This document shows positions 41,608 to 53,857 of a stretch of DNA of 64,000 nucleotides, piece after piece. This DNA is from Asterionellopsis glacialis (lineage: Eukaryota; Bacillariophyta; Plagiogrammaphyceae; Rhaphoneidales; Asterionellopsidaceae). The first letter of the stretch is position 1; every line of letters starts with the position of its first letter. The position numbers were made by a program, and so were the translations under genes. The stretch lies in the NCBI GenBank assembly GCA_014885115.2, contig WKLE02001195.1, positions 27,070-91,069 of the forward strand, in the 5' to 3' direction. The notes beneath the pieces are model-generated. The model searched no databases. It was not told the origin of the DNA and worked only from the letters and a program-made list of their open reading frames with translations.

Positions 41608-44432
41608 TTAGGGACAACACAACAAGGGATTTTACCTGCGTACTAGCAAGTAGCAGATTACATGCAAATTCCTTGACTCTCTCACCCCTTCCTACGGGGT
41701 GTTCCTTCTCCGACAAGGTGAAACGCAACCGATCACAAAAACACGAAAAGTTCCGTGGTGGAGTGCTCGGTAATCCGATCTCGAATTTCCTGATTTGAGA
41801 TTGTTTTCCCTGAAAGCTCTGGAATAATACGGTATGATACTGCACCTTGCCGTGAGCTGTACCCTCAGTGATTTAAAATAGTCCGACAGCTCCGTTCGTA
41901 TTTAGTAGCATAGCACAGCTTCAAAAGAAACCTTGTCGTTGATCGATGCATTTACAAAAGTCCCACTCAAGTTCGGACTGTACAATCTCACTGAGTTGTG
42001 AAGAGAGTAGTTGGGAACTCTACTTGCTACTTGAGACAACAACTAAAGTCTATGAGTAGTCCTAGATGATGAACTACCAGGTACCAGGTATGTAGGATAT
42101 CATCGATATCGAAGTCCCTATATTGCTGCTATACCAGGTAGTGGAGGTCCTATTTTTATACCTTTACAACATGTACAGGTACCAGTACCTGGTAGCTCGT
42201 ACTGATTGTCCTACTGTACCTCTAGCTAGAACGGTATCCAAATAACTTGTATTGTACCACATGTTCTATGACTTTTATGAACTTGTAGATAGCGCAAATA
42301 CAAGGTATTGTACTGGAAAGTACAATTTTTTTCAGACGTCTTTACCTTGGTATCCGGTATCTGTGAAGCCATACAGTGCAATTCAGTCGGGTGCATGAAG
42401 AAGGAGGTCAAGCATATGTAGAGAACTCAATATTTCAATGTTATTGTAGTTCCACGAAATTCTCAAATATTTTAGTATATCAGCAAGTGTACGTTTTGAA
42501 TGTTTAAGTCCCAACAGATCAATGTACTAGAGCTGTATCGACATTTACGAATTAAAGTCTATAGGGTACGTATGGTATACTTACTAGAGGTTTATCAACT
42601 GTATAAAAAAGGTACCCGGAAATAAGTAACCGATGTGAAATATATTTGAATTATTGACTAAAATTACGGATATCGCTAGACCAGCAAGTAAAAAGTTTAA
42701 TAAAAAACAAGCCCAGGACTACTTCTGATGAAAGTATGTAAATACATATTTTTGTTAAAAACCCAACAAGATTCTATAGATTCTCTTGGGCAACTCGAAT
42801 AATATTAAATTATAGAAGTCTTATAAGTAATGCTTGTATCACGCATGTCATGGGAAATTATCCTATGAATATTTTATATTTTGCTAACGTAGGGTTCATC
42901 CAAGTTTCAGACTACTTTATTACAGTGAAGTTTCCCGTGATCTCATGTACGATGCTCTGGTTTATGAGCATACCAGGCATAATGTACTTCTTGTATTTTA
43001 TGTTTGTAGATAAAACGTACGCATCATGCTTCTTTCAAAAAAGAGAATCATCAAGGCGGACGATCATCTGTCTCCGAAATGTCTCATCGAAATATGTATG
43101 CCCCTAAATCCAAGGACATATGGCTATGAAGCATCTTGAATTCTACAGTACAGTACAATACAGGAAAGCATAGTATAGTGCAGTAAGAGTCACACTACTA
43201 TATTATACATCAACTCATACCTGTACAGGTAAAATATTTTGATGAAGACCTGGTCTGAGACGGTCATCAGTTAAATCTTGAAGTGGCAACACATGTTAAC
43301 CAATGACGTAGCTGATATCTCCAGAATGATGAAGCGAAGGGGCATATATCTTATCCCACTCACATTGAAGTTTTCCAGCAAAACTACCCAAAGTCAGTAT
43401 TGAAAATACCAAATAGTACTAATAATTTTATTTATACATGGTACAAGGTACAGTACTTATTGGTTGGACTAGAATCGACTTATTCTCTAGAAAATACCAG
43501 GTAAGATTGTCGTATGTGGAAAACGACCTGATTTAATCGTGATGCTCATAATAAAACAGGTTGGCCAAGCTGAAAAATGCTATGTATTGATTATTGAAGG
43601 GTACGTGATACCTAGTAGTAATAGTGTCTCCGGTACATCAATTAAAAGTGTTCATCGTTCTTATTTTTACCTTCAACTGTACCGTACCTGGTACCTAGTA
43701 AACTACAAGTAATTCTTTACTTTTCAGGTTAGACATATCTGTTGTTTGCACGGCGAGTCCCTTTACCATGTACAAAATACATAAATTCTCTCTTCACGAC
43801 GTGACCAACTAGGAATCTATTTTTTAAGTCTCACTGAGTCAGTTCCAGAAGTTGTTTTGATATTATTGGCACCATCTACCCCAATTCATATGTACCCTTT
43901 ATTTCAGGATGCGAGGTTTAACTTGATACAAGGGGGAACCTCGATACAGGTATGATTTCTTACAGGTATGATGCCTGGTAGTCCATTACATTTCTACGCA
44001 AGTATCATACTATTCGACAGGAGTAAAATTGGTACCTACCTGTCTGGGTATCCATTTGCTTTTAGTCTTAACAGTCCCTTACCAGGTAGGACCTACTTCG
44101 TTGGTAACTGGTAGGTCATACCAGTACTTAGTGGAAACAAGTACCAGATAGGAAAGGTACCGTAGGTTCATCATTCAATAAATACTGTGCAGTAGGGACT
44201 ACCGTACCAGCAAACGCCAGTTCAGGAATCTGGAAACGAATCGATCGCACGATAATTGCGCATGGACGGGCGGGATTTGTTATTGTGAACACACAGGCAT
44301 CAAAATAAGATTTTTTTTTCCTCCCTCACTTGTTCTCATTCTTCAGAAAACCGCAGCGAAATAATAGTTCCCCTCGACCTAAACGCACACATATTTCCAG
44401 CAACTCGTTTCACATCCAAAAGCTGTATCAAC
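41608..44432. other. Long intergenic region, repeat-word rich
   Basis: 2.8 kb with no gene I can support; the plus frame at 42850-43107 (hydrophobic, 85 residues) is doubtful. Dense in ACCAGGTA/TACCTGGT and GGTACC at 42075-42200 and 43610-44190, AT-rich between. Close to 44433 it becomes the A-rich leader of the next gene. Confidence 0.5.
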
Positions 44433-45308
44433 ATGGCTCCATCCAATGAACAAATAGATCAAACTGTTGCTAATGATCCTAAGAAACAGAACAAACGTGA
44501 CTTGGAGACGCATGAACTTTTCAGTGACAACTTAGATTCCCTTCTTCAAGATGAACCTGTATTCTTTGATTTCGACGACATTGAAATTGAACATGAATCC
44601 AAAAAGCCAAGAAGATCAAGCCTCCCTTCAATGCACATTCGTTGTGACAATTTCTTTGACAGTTACACCGACAGTGCCAAATCCGCCACTTCCAAGAAAG
44701 GATCTGTCAAGAGAAGCAAAAGTTTGTCGATGTTCCATCCTGACAACGACCAAAAGCCCAAGCACTTTGACAATGACGACATTTCTGTCATTGATTACAA
44801 ACTTGGGAAAATCAACGAAGACGATTATGACAGTGATGGTGAATCCTCTACTGGCGAAATCATTGTTGAAGAAATCAATGATGCCGAAGACTCAAAGGAA
44901 ACTACCAAGACCTTATTGTTAACTGAAGATTTAATTCTACCTACTACCACTGACCAAAACAAAAATAACGATAGCAAGCAAGACGACGAAGATTCTGATC
45001 AAGAGCAAGATGAAGAAGCAGAGGAGAAAAAGAGAGTTGACTTTAATCAAGAATTTGAAGATCGCCTTGAAAAACTTCAACATCTGATGATGCGATCATC
45101 AACCACACAAAAAGCATTACAACGATGGGATAAGAAACGTGGTCTTCCAAAAAACCATTCTGTTACGATGGTCAAGTCAGAAGATTCAAGGCAAAAGATT
45201 CAAGATGAAGTTATCCTATCAAAGGTAGTGGCAGAAGCTAATGCCTTAGCAGCAAGTGGCGGCGGTTACAATTACACCTCCATGGTGGATATTTCATCAT
45301 TTCTATGA
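44433..45308 (+). CDS. Hypothetical acidic protein
   Basis: Single exon, 291 residues. Strongly charged, with acidic runs (NEDDYDSDGESSTGEIIVEE, DDEDSDQEQDEEAEEKKR) and basic Ser patches that look like phosphorylation or nuclear-localisation sites (SKKPRRSSLPS, KKGSVKRSKSLSM). The C-terminal third is the most structured: FNQEFEDRLEKLQHLMMRSS, TQKALQRWDKKRGLPKNHSV and a final ALAASGGGYNYTSMVDISSF. No domain recognised. The KKPRRSSLPS and KRSKSLS motifs suggest a regulated nuclear or cytosolic protein; that is inference. The ATG context AACATGGCT is good. Confidence 0.65.
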   Translation: MAPSNEQIDQTVANDPKKQNKRDLETHELFSDNLDSLLQDEPVFFDFDDIEIEHESKKPRRSSLPSMHIRCDNFFDSYTDSAKSATSKKGSVKRSKSLSMFHPDNDQKPKHFDNDDISVIDYKLGKINEDDYDSDGESSTGEIIVEEINDAEDSKETTKTLLLTEDLILPTTTDQNKNNDSKQDDEDSDQEQDEEAEEKKRVDFNQEFEDRLEKLQHLMMRSSTTQKALQRWDKKRGLPKNHSVTMVKSEDSRQKIQDEVILSKVVAEANALAASGGGYNYTSMVDISSFL

Positions 45309-48000
45309 GATATTCAGCAATAGAGACTGTTTAAACTACAAATACTACACCAACAGGTGACCGTGAGAACGGAGTTCAAAATATGAGAACAATTCTTTAA
45401 CTGGACATTACAGAAAACTTCCCAGCTCTTTAGTGATGGCTGAAAAGGCATTCCCCGACAAGCCGCTATCATAGGATCTAACCATATAAAATACATAGGT
45501 GTAACAATTTTTAATTCACTCAAACAAATTTTATTCAGTATTCCCAATTTAACGGCGCAGTGGCAGCAACTTCTGCTGCCGATAACTTCTAAAGATCAGT
45601 CACGAATTTCTCTGTACTTGGAGGTCATTGGTATCTCCATGCTTAACTACGGGTGGAAAAAGATTTTTCCTTTTCCTGTTAGAGGACCATAATGTAAATG
45701 CTGATGTCGCTTTCTACGCTTTGTTTCGGACTAGAGGACCTATTCACTCGTACCTGTACCTGGTACCTGGTATGTAAACATGTTGTGTACATCGTAGGGT
45801 ACAGCCTGTACCAGGTACACTGTTTTTAACGAAGATACCAGGTACCAGGTACACTGTATGTACCAGGTATTAATATATATATTACTTACCTCAAGTAGAT
45901 TGGATTTTATTTTTTGAACAAGGCATAAACGCAACAAAGATGACCTGTTAGCCGAAAGGCATAGCAAAGGCACTTAATTTTTTCTTTTTTTGGATGATTT
46001 GATTGGTCCGAAAGCAACATTTTTATATAAGATACACGCAGTGATCGATTTGATTAGCAGCTCACCTGTAGGGTCCTACCTGGTACAGTTACATCGTGCA
46101 GTAACTTACCTGGTACCTGGTACCTGGTACCTGGTACCAGGTAAAGGATGCTAGAATTATTCGTGGGCCATTGTCGGATGAGGCAACAGCGAACGACAGC
46201 TTGGGATCTTTTGTGTCCTCTTCCTACTGATATCTGCTACCATGTACCTTTCAGGGAATTATGGATCATCATCTTTATCTTGTGTACAGATACATGTCAT
46301 ATCAATTACCTTTTGCTGTTACAGGTACTAGGTATTATAGATATATGACAGGCCAGTTACCTGGTAAGTACAGTCCATGGCACCAGGTAGACTGTACCTG
46401 GTACAGGTATATGGTATCGTACTGGCCTCTCGTAGATTGGGAAGAAAGACCCACCCGCAAGAAGTCACAAAAACCCGATCACAGGCAGTCATCAAAAAAT
46501 AATAAGTGTTCTTGCCAAGAGTACGACTGCAGGTACCGGTACTAAAGATTTATGTTCATGAAAGAAAACCCGATCCGTAGCGGTCATGGATTCGGAAAAA
46601 ACCAAAGAAAGAACAAAAACCCGAATCACGTGAGACGTTTCCCCGAAGGTATCATCGGAATCTTATGCAGAATTTTATTTTTCATTGCTTTTCACCTGCT
46701 GAACATGAATAAAAATACAACCATGTTTCTTTTTCAGAAGTCAATTCACATCCATCTAACTGAATGAGTGTCGATTCAATTTTTTGTTCAAAATACGACA
46801 ATTGATAATAAACATCCTGTGAAACAATGATTGTGATGACATCTTAATAAAATCAAGGACCCTGATCTTTTAACGCAACGAAGTAGAAGTAGCAAGAAGT
46901 TATACTAAACATACAACAAGATGTGTCCTTGGTGCCAGTCACAGGTGTATTAGTTTATGAAACTGTAAAGCCACCTGTCAATGATGCAGAAAAAAAAACA
47001 TGAGTGAAGCTGCTTCTGTTATGTTTGTGACACAAAAAATCGAATTGCCTTCCTTGAATTTACAGTCGTAGCAAGCGAAGTGCATACGGATTTTCTACTG
47101 GTACCTCAACCTAGTGCCTAGCTAAACATCTATTCAACTAATTGAATGACGAGATGTGAATGTCTTTCAGGCAGCATGAAGAGGTGCACCAACAGCAATC
47201 GAAAGGGCTCATCAAAGCTGTTCACGTGAATGGCAAACTCACTTCATCTAAATCTCCGTCAACCCAATGCCTTTTGTCTTTAGCTCGGCACAAAAAGCAT
47301 CAAACAAGGAAGCTGCAGAGTGTCCAAGACATCATGTAAGCTAGTTGGAGTCGAGGAACATCATTTTATGTTCAAAGTAAATAGAGCATTTAATTGTACT
47401 GTTGCACTCGAGGTCTTTTCGATTTATCACATTCTTGGTCTTGTCATAGTCTGTGGTAGGAATGTTTTATTTTGTGAAAATAATAGGCCTTTAGTCACTT
47501 TTTCTTTTACTTCTCTCCCACGCACATCATGGTCGAACGTAGTGGTGGTAGAATGTGAAAAGGAAAGTGCTGCAGGCGGCAAGGCTCTCGGAAAACCGAC
47601 TCTTGGGTCTTAAAAAATCAGAGCTTGGTATCTAAGAAGTTGCTGGCTTTGAGTTTGGTTGTGTTGCGGTTTGAATTTTTTGAAAATAATTTGTCTAGCA
47701 ACAGTCTACTTTAACAGCCAATCGGCTCACAATGCTCAAAGAAGCTTACAAACATGCAGTCCTGTTCGATGCTTCCGCTGTAAAAGGAGAATTTTCAACA
47801 CCTGCAAACTTCATCCTCCCAAAATTGGATTTTTTTCCTTAAATGAGCCAAATAGTATTCTGAAAAAGAAAAGCACATAATTCTGAAAGCAGCATAGCGC
47901 TATCTCTCTTAATAACAGTGTGATGTTGGAAAGCAAAGGGGTGAAAAGTGCCTTGAGCTATATTCAGACAAATTTCGAATTGTTATCTTGTGCATTTTAT
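45309..48000. other. Long intergenic region, ACCTGGT arrays and a possible gene relic
   Basis: 2.7 kb. 45740-46420 is dense in ACCTGGT/ACCAGGT. At 47290-47613 a plus-strand stretch has coding-like pieces (LGTKSIKQGSCRVSKTS, WSNVVVVECEKESAAGGK) in one frame preceded by TTTAG, but no start and no family; it may be a decayed gene. Nothing else supported. Confidence 0.4.
46108..46142. repeat. Heptamer array (ACCTGGT)4 plus one inverted unit
   Basis: Four exact head-to-tail copies of ACCTGGT (46108-46135) followed by ACCAGGT, its reverse complement. Because the unit and its complement alternate, the stretch is self-complementary and can fold. The same word occurs singly in most spacers of the window. 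Confidence 0.9.
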
Positions 48001-49587
48001 TTACAATTCACCTCTCTTCTCCATGTCCCGAACTCTTTGTTTCAAATTTTTCAGTTTGAATGCTTCTTTGCTTGCAGCTTGTTGCTCTTCGTTCTCAGAC
48101 AGGCTCAAAGCTGCATAACCATCATCATTGTCATCATCGTAATAAATATCATTATTGTCTTCAGTGTCATCATAATAACCCATACCATCGTCGACGTCAC
48201 CTTCGTATACAACTCCACTGTCGTGGATCCAATCATAGCCCATATCATATTGAATATCATCTTCACTTTCTTCATCGTCGATGTCAACGTCGTTGTCATC
48301 ATCCGATCCTGCCCTTTCCAATTTGACTCTGAATTCTTCTAAGCATGTTTCACAAGCCTCTAAAATAATCGTCCAAAGATCTTTTGTTCCTTCTCCAGTT
48401 ACACTAGAGACACAGAATGGTTGCCCATCTGGTAAGCCTAATCCATCACGTACAGTTTCTAAACAGGAATCACGTTCCTTTTTTGATAATTTATCCACCT
48501 TGGTGGCTACTACCACCAATGGAACACCCATATCATACAAAGCTGCCAACACTGCGCGATCATCATCACTAGGTGTTCGCCGAGCGTCCACCAATAGAAT
48601 ACCTAAAGCCAACTCTTGACGTTTTTCTAAATACCTTTCGGCTGCTTCTTGTACTTGTTCTTTAATATCTTTGGATAATCTTGCATATCCAAATCCAGGA
48701 AGATCTGCAAAACCCAACAATGGTTTAGAATTGGATATAGAACGCCTACCTCGATTGCCAGTCATGACATACATATTAACACTTGCTGTTGCACCTGGTG
48801 TTTTTCCAACGCGTGCTTGATCATTTTGATTTGATTCTGCTCCCTTTTGACGTGCTGATGTTGTGAGGCAATTCAACAAGGATGATTTACCTACGTTGGA
48901 ACGTCCCAGAAATGCAATTTCAGGGACACCAAGACGTGGTGGTAATCGTCGTTCTAAATACGATCCAACAAATGTCATACCATTGGGCGCAGTGTTTGGA
49001 TTGAATCGTTTCCATGATAGTAATTGTCGATCAGCTTCACCCAGCAGTGCCTTAGAAAGAGTTGCTGGACCTTGCTCTTCATCGGAATTCAAATCTTCAT
49101 TGGGTTTTGCCAAGCCTTGACTAATACGATCACGTCTGATTTTTTCAGCTTCAACGTTTTTCTTAGCATCCTTGGAGCTTAATACTTGCCACGGTGGTGC
49201 ACGAGTTTTCAAGGAGGGAAGAGCCACAGCAGCTTTGGTTTCGGTTCTTGATTTTTCAGTTTCATGCAGAGATTTTTTGGGAGAACTTTTGTTGCTGCTC
49301 TTGGTTTGTTTTGTATTCTTTTTGGTTTGTCTCTTGCCGTTGCCGCCGCTTTGATTTTTCTTCTTTTTATTTCCGCCACCGGGTGATGATCTCCGTGCCA
49401 GGGACAAAGAGGTGCTACGAAATTGTATTCTTGCGGGGAAGCTTAGGTCTGTGCTGAATGTTTTTGATATCGAAATTTCATGAGGGAGGTGGCAGTGCAT
49501 TTGTTTTGGAAACGTAAATGCATGAACGAAAGACGAGACACATGATGTGGTTAGAAGGAGAATTGATAATTGTGCTGCGGAACTCAT
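48001..49587 (-). CDS. engB: Plastid EngB/YihA ribosome-assembly GTPase
   Basis: Single exon, 528 residues. Leader LSILLLTTSCVSSFVHAFTFP ends in a plastid-type HAF motif, followed by a Lys/Ser/Gly-rich transit region. The GTPase domain (220-425) has P-loop GRSNVGKSS (228-236), G2 region KTPGATASVN, DLPGFGYA (295-302), TKVD (362-365) and SSVTGEG (394-400), and the switch signature of the EngB family. Bacterial EngB helps assemble the large ribosomal subunit; the plastid form should do the same for plastid ribosomes. Bacterial enzymes are about 200 residues; the extra length is the leader, a 170-residue lysine-rich N-terminal region and a very acidic C-tail (DDDNDVDIDDEESEDD onward) that is not found in bacteria. 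Confidence 0.92.
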   Translation of the reverse strand: MSSAAQLSILLLTTSCVSSFVHAFTFPKQMHCHLPHEISISKTFSTDLSFPARIQFRSTSLSLARRSSPGGGNKKKKNQSGGNGKRQTKKNTKQTKSSNKSSPKKSLHETEKSRTETKAAVALPSLKTRAPPWQVLSSKDAKKNVEAEKIRRDRISQGLAKPNEDLNSDEEQGPATLSKALLGEADRQLLSWKRFNPNTAPNGMTFVGSYLERRLPPRLGVPEIAFLGRSNVGKSSLLNCLTTSARQKGAESNQNDQARVGKTPGATASVNMYVMTGNRGRRSISNSKPLLGFADLPGFGYARLSKDIKEQVQEAAERYLEKRQELALGILLVDARRTPSDDDRAVLAALYDMGVPLVVVATKVDKLSKKERDSCLETVRDGLGLPDGQPFCVSSVTGEGTKDLWTIILEACETCLEEFRVKLERAGSDDDNDVDIDDEESEDDIQYDMGYDWIHDSGVVYEGDVDDGMGYYDDTEDNNDIYYDDDNDDGYAALSLSENEEQQAASKEAFKLKNLKQRVRDMEKRGEL

Positions 49588-50626
49588 TCTTTTTCGTCTT
49601 GTCCTTTTTTTAGAGTCTTCCTCGTTGTCCAGGAGATCAAGATGATTATCTCGGATTGATAAAGTTTTGTATTTGATGTCGAGGTACTGGTATATTGGTG
49701 GTAGATGCTAGTCTGGTGGCAAGATCCAATGGCGGTCTTCACTATTCCTAGAGAGAGAAAGTGTGGTGTTCTTTGAGTGTTGAGTGGTTGAGTCCTCCAA
49801 TACTCTCACAACTCACAACATGCTATCATGTCCATCAAATTCTTTTTCACACAAGTTTGACTCTGGTAGGACCTACGACCCTACCCGTTCAAAACTTTGA
49901 TGTGTGGTCTTTTTTCTAGAACAGGTAACACCTATTTTGTCTAAAATACATAACAAAATAGTATTTCCTAAACACCGAGTGGATCAAAATGTATTTTGCT
50001 ACCAGATGTACAGGTATCTGCATTACCTGTGGTACAGGCAGAACTGTGTTAGTACCTGTATTATACACTCTGTTACGTAGGACCAACGTCCAAACGAGAT
50101 GTACCCCAATGTAAATGGTACCGTAGATACGATATTATGGTGTATCGTCCGTCCATCGACAACTTTACCTTGTAAATCACTAGAGTTGAAGCTATTTATT
50201 TAGTCTTGACACGCAAGGAACACCGCACATTTTTTATTTTACACTTGGCATCATCCTATTTTTGGTTTTTGATAAATCACAAGTCAAAAAAGAACTGCGT
50301 GTAGCATACGGTGTACAACAACCAGACTGCTAATGAAATTCCTTCACTGACGTACCGCAGTACCGACGGTAGAACAGTTCGACCATTTTTTCAGAGCAAA
50401 AGAAGCTCCAAAGCATTCTTTCATACCGCAGTGAAGAATACTATTCGAGCTGGCTCTGGAGTAGAGAGCCAGAGTTCTACTTTTGTTGACGTTCCACTTC
50501 TCCTTCTATTCCTTCTCCGCCGTCCCTTTTGTTGCAGCTGCAATCATAAAATCTTGGCACTTTCCTCTTTTTTCCGACAGATCTATCACTACCTGTCCTG
50601 TTACTATCTAAATTAAACAGTTCAAG
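49588..50626. other. Intergenic, divergent promoters
   Basis: Spacer between engB and the FKBP gene. AGGACC, CTAGAG and TACCTG words scattered at 49680-50100. No gene; the plus frame from 50311 is 5' leader of FKBP or chance. Confidence 0.45.
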
Positions 50627-51681
50627 ATGAAATTCAATTTATGTTCCCTAATGCTTCTTGTGGCATCATCTTCTGCCTTCGTTGTCAAACCTACTGGTAG
50701 TAGCACCAAGGCAATCACCAGTGGTAGAAATAACAACCCGACCGTGTTGTTCAGTGAAGAATCATCATCCAACGAAGCAAAGTCTGACCTTAGTAAAGTA
50801 ATGGAGGCAGGATCACATGAAGAGCTATTGTATGCCTTGGGTGTTAACTTAGCAAGACAACTTGGTGATGTAAGACCGTTGGTAGAAAATGGTGATGAAT
50901 TGGCATGTGTTGCGAAGGGATTATTGGATGCTGTTGTTGGAAGATTGGAGGATGATGGTCAAAAGGCATTACTAGCAGCACGTGGAAAAGAACTAAACGA
51001 ACTCATTTCTACACGGGCGTAAGTTTATTGTTTGTTTTCGAGTAGGCAAAGCGCTAGTATACTCGGCATATTGCGCGTCTAAAACAGTACGTGTCCTTAC
51101 TTTACTTTTCCGTTTGCCTTGTCTCTAAATGAATATCTGTATTTGCGTGCAATAGAAACAATATTCGTCAAAAGTTGGAAACTGCTGGTCGTCTAATGTT
51201 GGAAGAAATGTCAAAGACCGAGGGTACTGTCACACTTGATTCAGGCGTTGTTATTGATGTGTTGGAACATGGTCCCGAAGGACCTGGTGCTGGTGTGCGT
51301 CCTACGCAATCTAGCACAGTCAAGGTGCATTATCATGGAACATTACCAGATGGAACTGTCTTTGATTCAACCTTGGCAGATGATGAACCTGTAAAATTTC
51401 CATTGGCAGGTGTCATCCCGGGATGGAAGGAAGGACTTCTCAAAATGCATGAAGGTGAAACTGCCATGTTGGGGATCCCGCCAGAATTAGCCTACGGTGA
51501 AGAGGGAACGCCTGATGGAAGGATTCCTGGTGGTTCTACATTATTTTTCAAAGTTCAACTGGTTGAAGTAATGACAGCTGGTATTGGTGGAAGTCCAACT
51601 TTGTTAGGCGCTGATGGACAAAAATTGAAAAAAGGTGGTAAATCAGCTGGATTATTAGGTCCTGATGGAAGGCCTCTTTAG
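50627..51681 (+). CDS. Plastid FKBP-type peptidyl-prolyl isomerase, two exons
   Basis: Exons 50627-51018 and 51156-51681; the GT-AG intron joins LISTRA to NNIRQKLETAGRLMLEEM in frame, giving 305 residues. Signal peptide MKFNLCSLMLLVASSSAF ends in the diatom plastid motif SSAF-V. Residues 60-165 form an N-terminal helical region (YALGVNLARQLGDVRPLVEN, LDAVVGRLEDDGQKAL) like the dimerisation domain of FkpA/Mip-type FKBPs. The isomerase domain follows: SSTVKVHYHGTLPDGTVFDS, FPLAGVIPGWKEGLLKMHEG, IPPELAYGEEGTPDGRIPGG, LFFKVQLVEV. All the hydrophobic and Tyr/Trp residues of the proline pocket are present. It should speed proline isomerisation and act as a folding helper in the plastid or thylakoid lumen. 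The C-terminal 40 residues are Gly/Lys-rich. Confidence 0.92.
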
Positions 51682-52331
51682 AATGGATCAAAATTGTATA
51701 AACACACACACACTTTTTAAAACGCATTTTGATAACAAGAAAGAATATTCTTGGTTCGTATTATAATTTACCATCTGCTACCATGATTGTTTACGTGCTG
51801 TTAGAAAGTAGTTAGTTCTTAAGAAAGAACACAGTAGCCTACACAATTTCTAAGAAGTGCGTCAGAGAAATTCTACATGCACAATGTTATTTGACTCGTT
51901 TCAAAAAATAGAAGTTAAGTGTAGAGCTTGTAGATAGACTCGATTGAGAGAGTCCTTCATTTTCAAAAAAAAAACGTTCTTTTGTGATGCTATCCGGTGT
52001 TGATATGGTTCAATGGTTTCTATTTGAGATTCAAACATGTCATGTTTTCTGATACTCAAACTGCAATAGACCTATCAACCCTTCATTCTTCGGGAGATAC
52101 CCTGGAAAAAAGACAGTCGTCCTTTTTATTTTCGATGGCATGTAGAGAGAGACCACCTAGATATTGTAAATTTCAAAGGACTTGTCGTCATCATTATTTA
52201 CCAAGGAGGTCATCATCTACACACAACTGGATGTCATGCTTAACATTATCAGATAACTTCGCCTATCTCTCTGTCTGCTAGGGTGCTCACGCAACGTTGA
52301 TCTTGCTGTTCGTTCTTCTTTTATTCTAATA
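51682..52331. other. Intergenic between convergent genes
   Basis: 3' spacer of FKBP and the CRAL-TRIO gene. Contains A10 run at 51966-51975. The plus frame 51997-52281 has no protein character. Confidence 0.45.
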
Positions 52332-53857
52332 TCATTCATCAGATAATGAGTCTTCCTCCTCGTGGTCGAAATCGTCAGACAATTCCTCATTGCTGTCGGA
52401 TTCGAAAGAGTTAACTTCAAGTTCTTCTAACATATCTCGTATTTCATCGTCATCTTCATCCAAGTCGTCTTCTGCGTCCGAGTCTCCCACAGACGAATCA
52501 TCCATTTCCATATAAAGTTGCTCTTCGACCCAGCTTAACTTCTGTCCATTTCGTGCTTCTCGTTCAAATGACCCCCCTATTGTCCCCGGTAATGATTCCG
52601 GATAAATCCCATATTTCTCCAAGGACATGTGCACTTCATGGTCAGCATTCCCTGTGTGATAGTAACTCCGTGTGCGGAAAGATCGTCCTGCCAAAAATGC
52701 CACTACTTCCAACGTCTTCATATATAATGCATGAGGACGGATCACATGAACAGCGCGGAGCCGGATTGGTAAGGCATACCTCATCGAAAGAATCAACATT
52801 TTAGCTCGGCGAGGATTAAAATGGTGTAACCGACTTGGCCGATGATTTGTCAAATACACTATTCCTCGTGTTTGTGTACTTTCCTTTTCTAAAGCCAAAT
52901 GTAACACATACCAATAAATTCGATTCTACGAAATATTCGATGCGCCGCAAAAGTGGGGGAAAAAACACACATGCATGAACAAACAAAAATATGTGAGAAA
53001 ATAAATTTCATATAGCTTTGTAATAGAATAATCAATCCCATTCAGTTTCTGAGAGAAAACGCAAAAAGCCAAAACTTCCGACAACTGCAACTAAAGGATA
53101 AAATGCAACCTACACGTACCATAGAGTTCTGGTCCGCCAAGGCTCCAAAATCAACTCCTGTTGGATCTCTAAAAATGACAGTTCGTCCAAATTTATCATT
53201 CGGTAAAATTCGGAAGAAATTAGGAAAGGCTGTCATCACATCTATATCATCAGACATGGCTCCACTAAGAGTCATCGGTAAAAAGGCTTTGTCCCTAAAA
53301 GTTAGTACCCTTTGTTTCCAATACGCAACCAATAAATTTGCTGCTTCCTGTGAAATGAAAATATTCCCCAGAAACCCAAAAAAGAAAAAAGGGGAACAAC
53401 AAAAAATGAGTTGAAACCCAATTTTGAGGAAAACGATTAGTACCAAATCTGGGTAATATTGATTCATCGAAAGTAAACGACAGCTGCGATGCGGAGTTTC
53501 TCTCTGTCTATATTGATCATTCTCACGCTCTCTCCGTTGTCTTACCACAACATTATAGTATCTTGCACGAAGACATCTTGTTGCGCTACTTTCCCGTTCT
53601 ACTAAGTCTGGACATTCTTGAACGGCCTGAAGATAATCGAGTTTATCGAGGTCTGGAATCCTATCAAGTGCATCTGCGAATTCTTCAAATAGTGTAAAGT
53701 TAATTTCACGATTCTCCTCTTCCTCTATTTCAGCTATATTACGACAAAATGCATCATCTTCAATAGAAATTTGTTCGGCTTCACTCAACGATTTAATCTC
53801 TTTTCTAATTTGATCTCGGCTAATCGATGGGGCACTAAATAACGAGTATGATGCCAT
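52332..53857 (-). CDS. CRAL-TRIO (Sec14-like) domain protein, three exons
   Basis: Exons 53857-53444, 53347-53120 and 52925-52332 join in phase 0 across GT-AG introns to give 411 residues. Junctions read NQYYPDL-EAANLLVAYWKQRV and ALADQNSM-NRIYWYVLHLALEKES. The upstream frame to 54097 has no ATG before MASYSLFSAPS, so the start is 53857. The N-terminal helical region ends in a typical CRAL-TRIO-N pattern (CLRARYYNV, LLVAYWKQRVLTFRDKAFLP). The lipid-binding domain is marked by PIRLRAVHVIRPHALYMKTL and by YGIYPESLPGTIGG. Such proteins move or present phosphoinositides, tocopherols or other hydrophobic ligands; the ligand here is unknown. The tail is highly acidic (DSDAEDDLDEDDDEIRD and onward). 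Introns are short (96 and 194 bp). Confidence 0.8.

Noticed and set aside
42850..43107. Hydrophobic 85-residue plus ORF
   Set aside because: AT-rich spacer, no homologue pattern, likely chance hydrophobicity from TTT/ATT codons.
46108..46142. CRISPR-like or satellite array
   Set aside because: Unit of seven bases without spacers; a simple repeat, and the genome is eukaryotic.
47920..48342. Plus-strand open frame of 140 residues with Ile/Val-rich content
   Set aside because: Antisense shadow of the acidic GAT/GAA-rich tail of engB; the minus strand has the clear GTPase.
51997..52281. 94-residue plus ORF between FKBP and CRAL-TRIO genes
   Set aside because: Mixed composition without domain or start context; lies in shared 3' flank.
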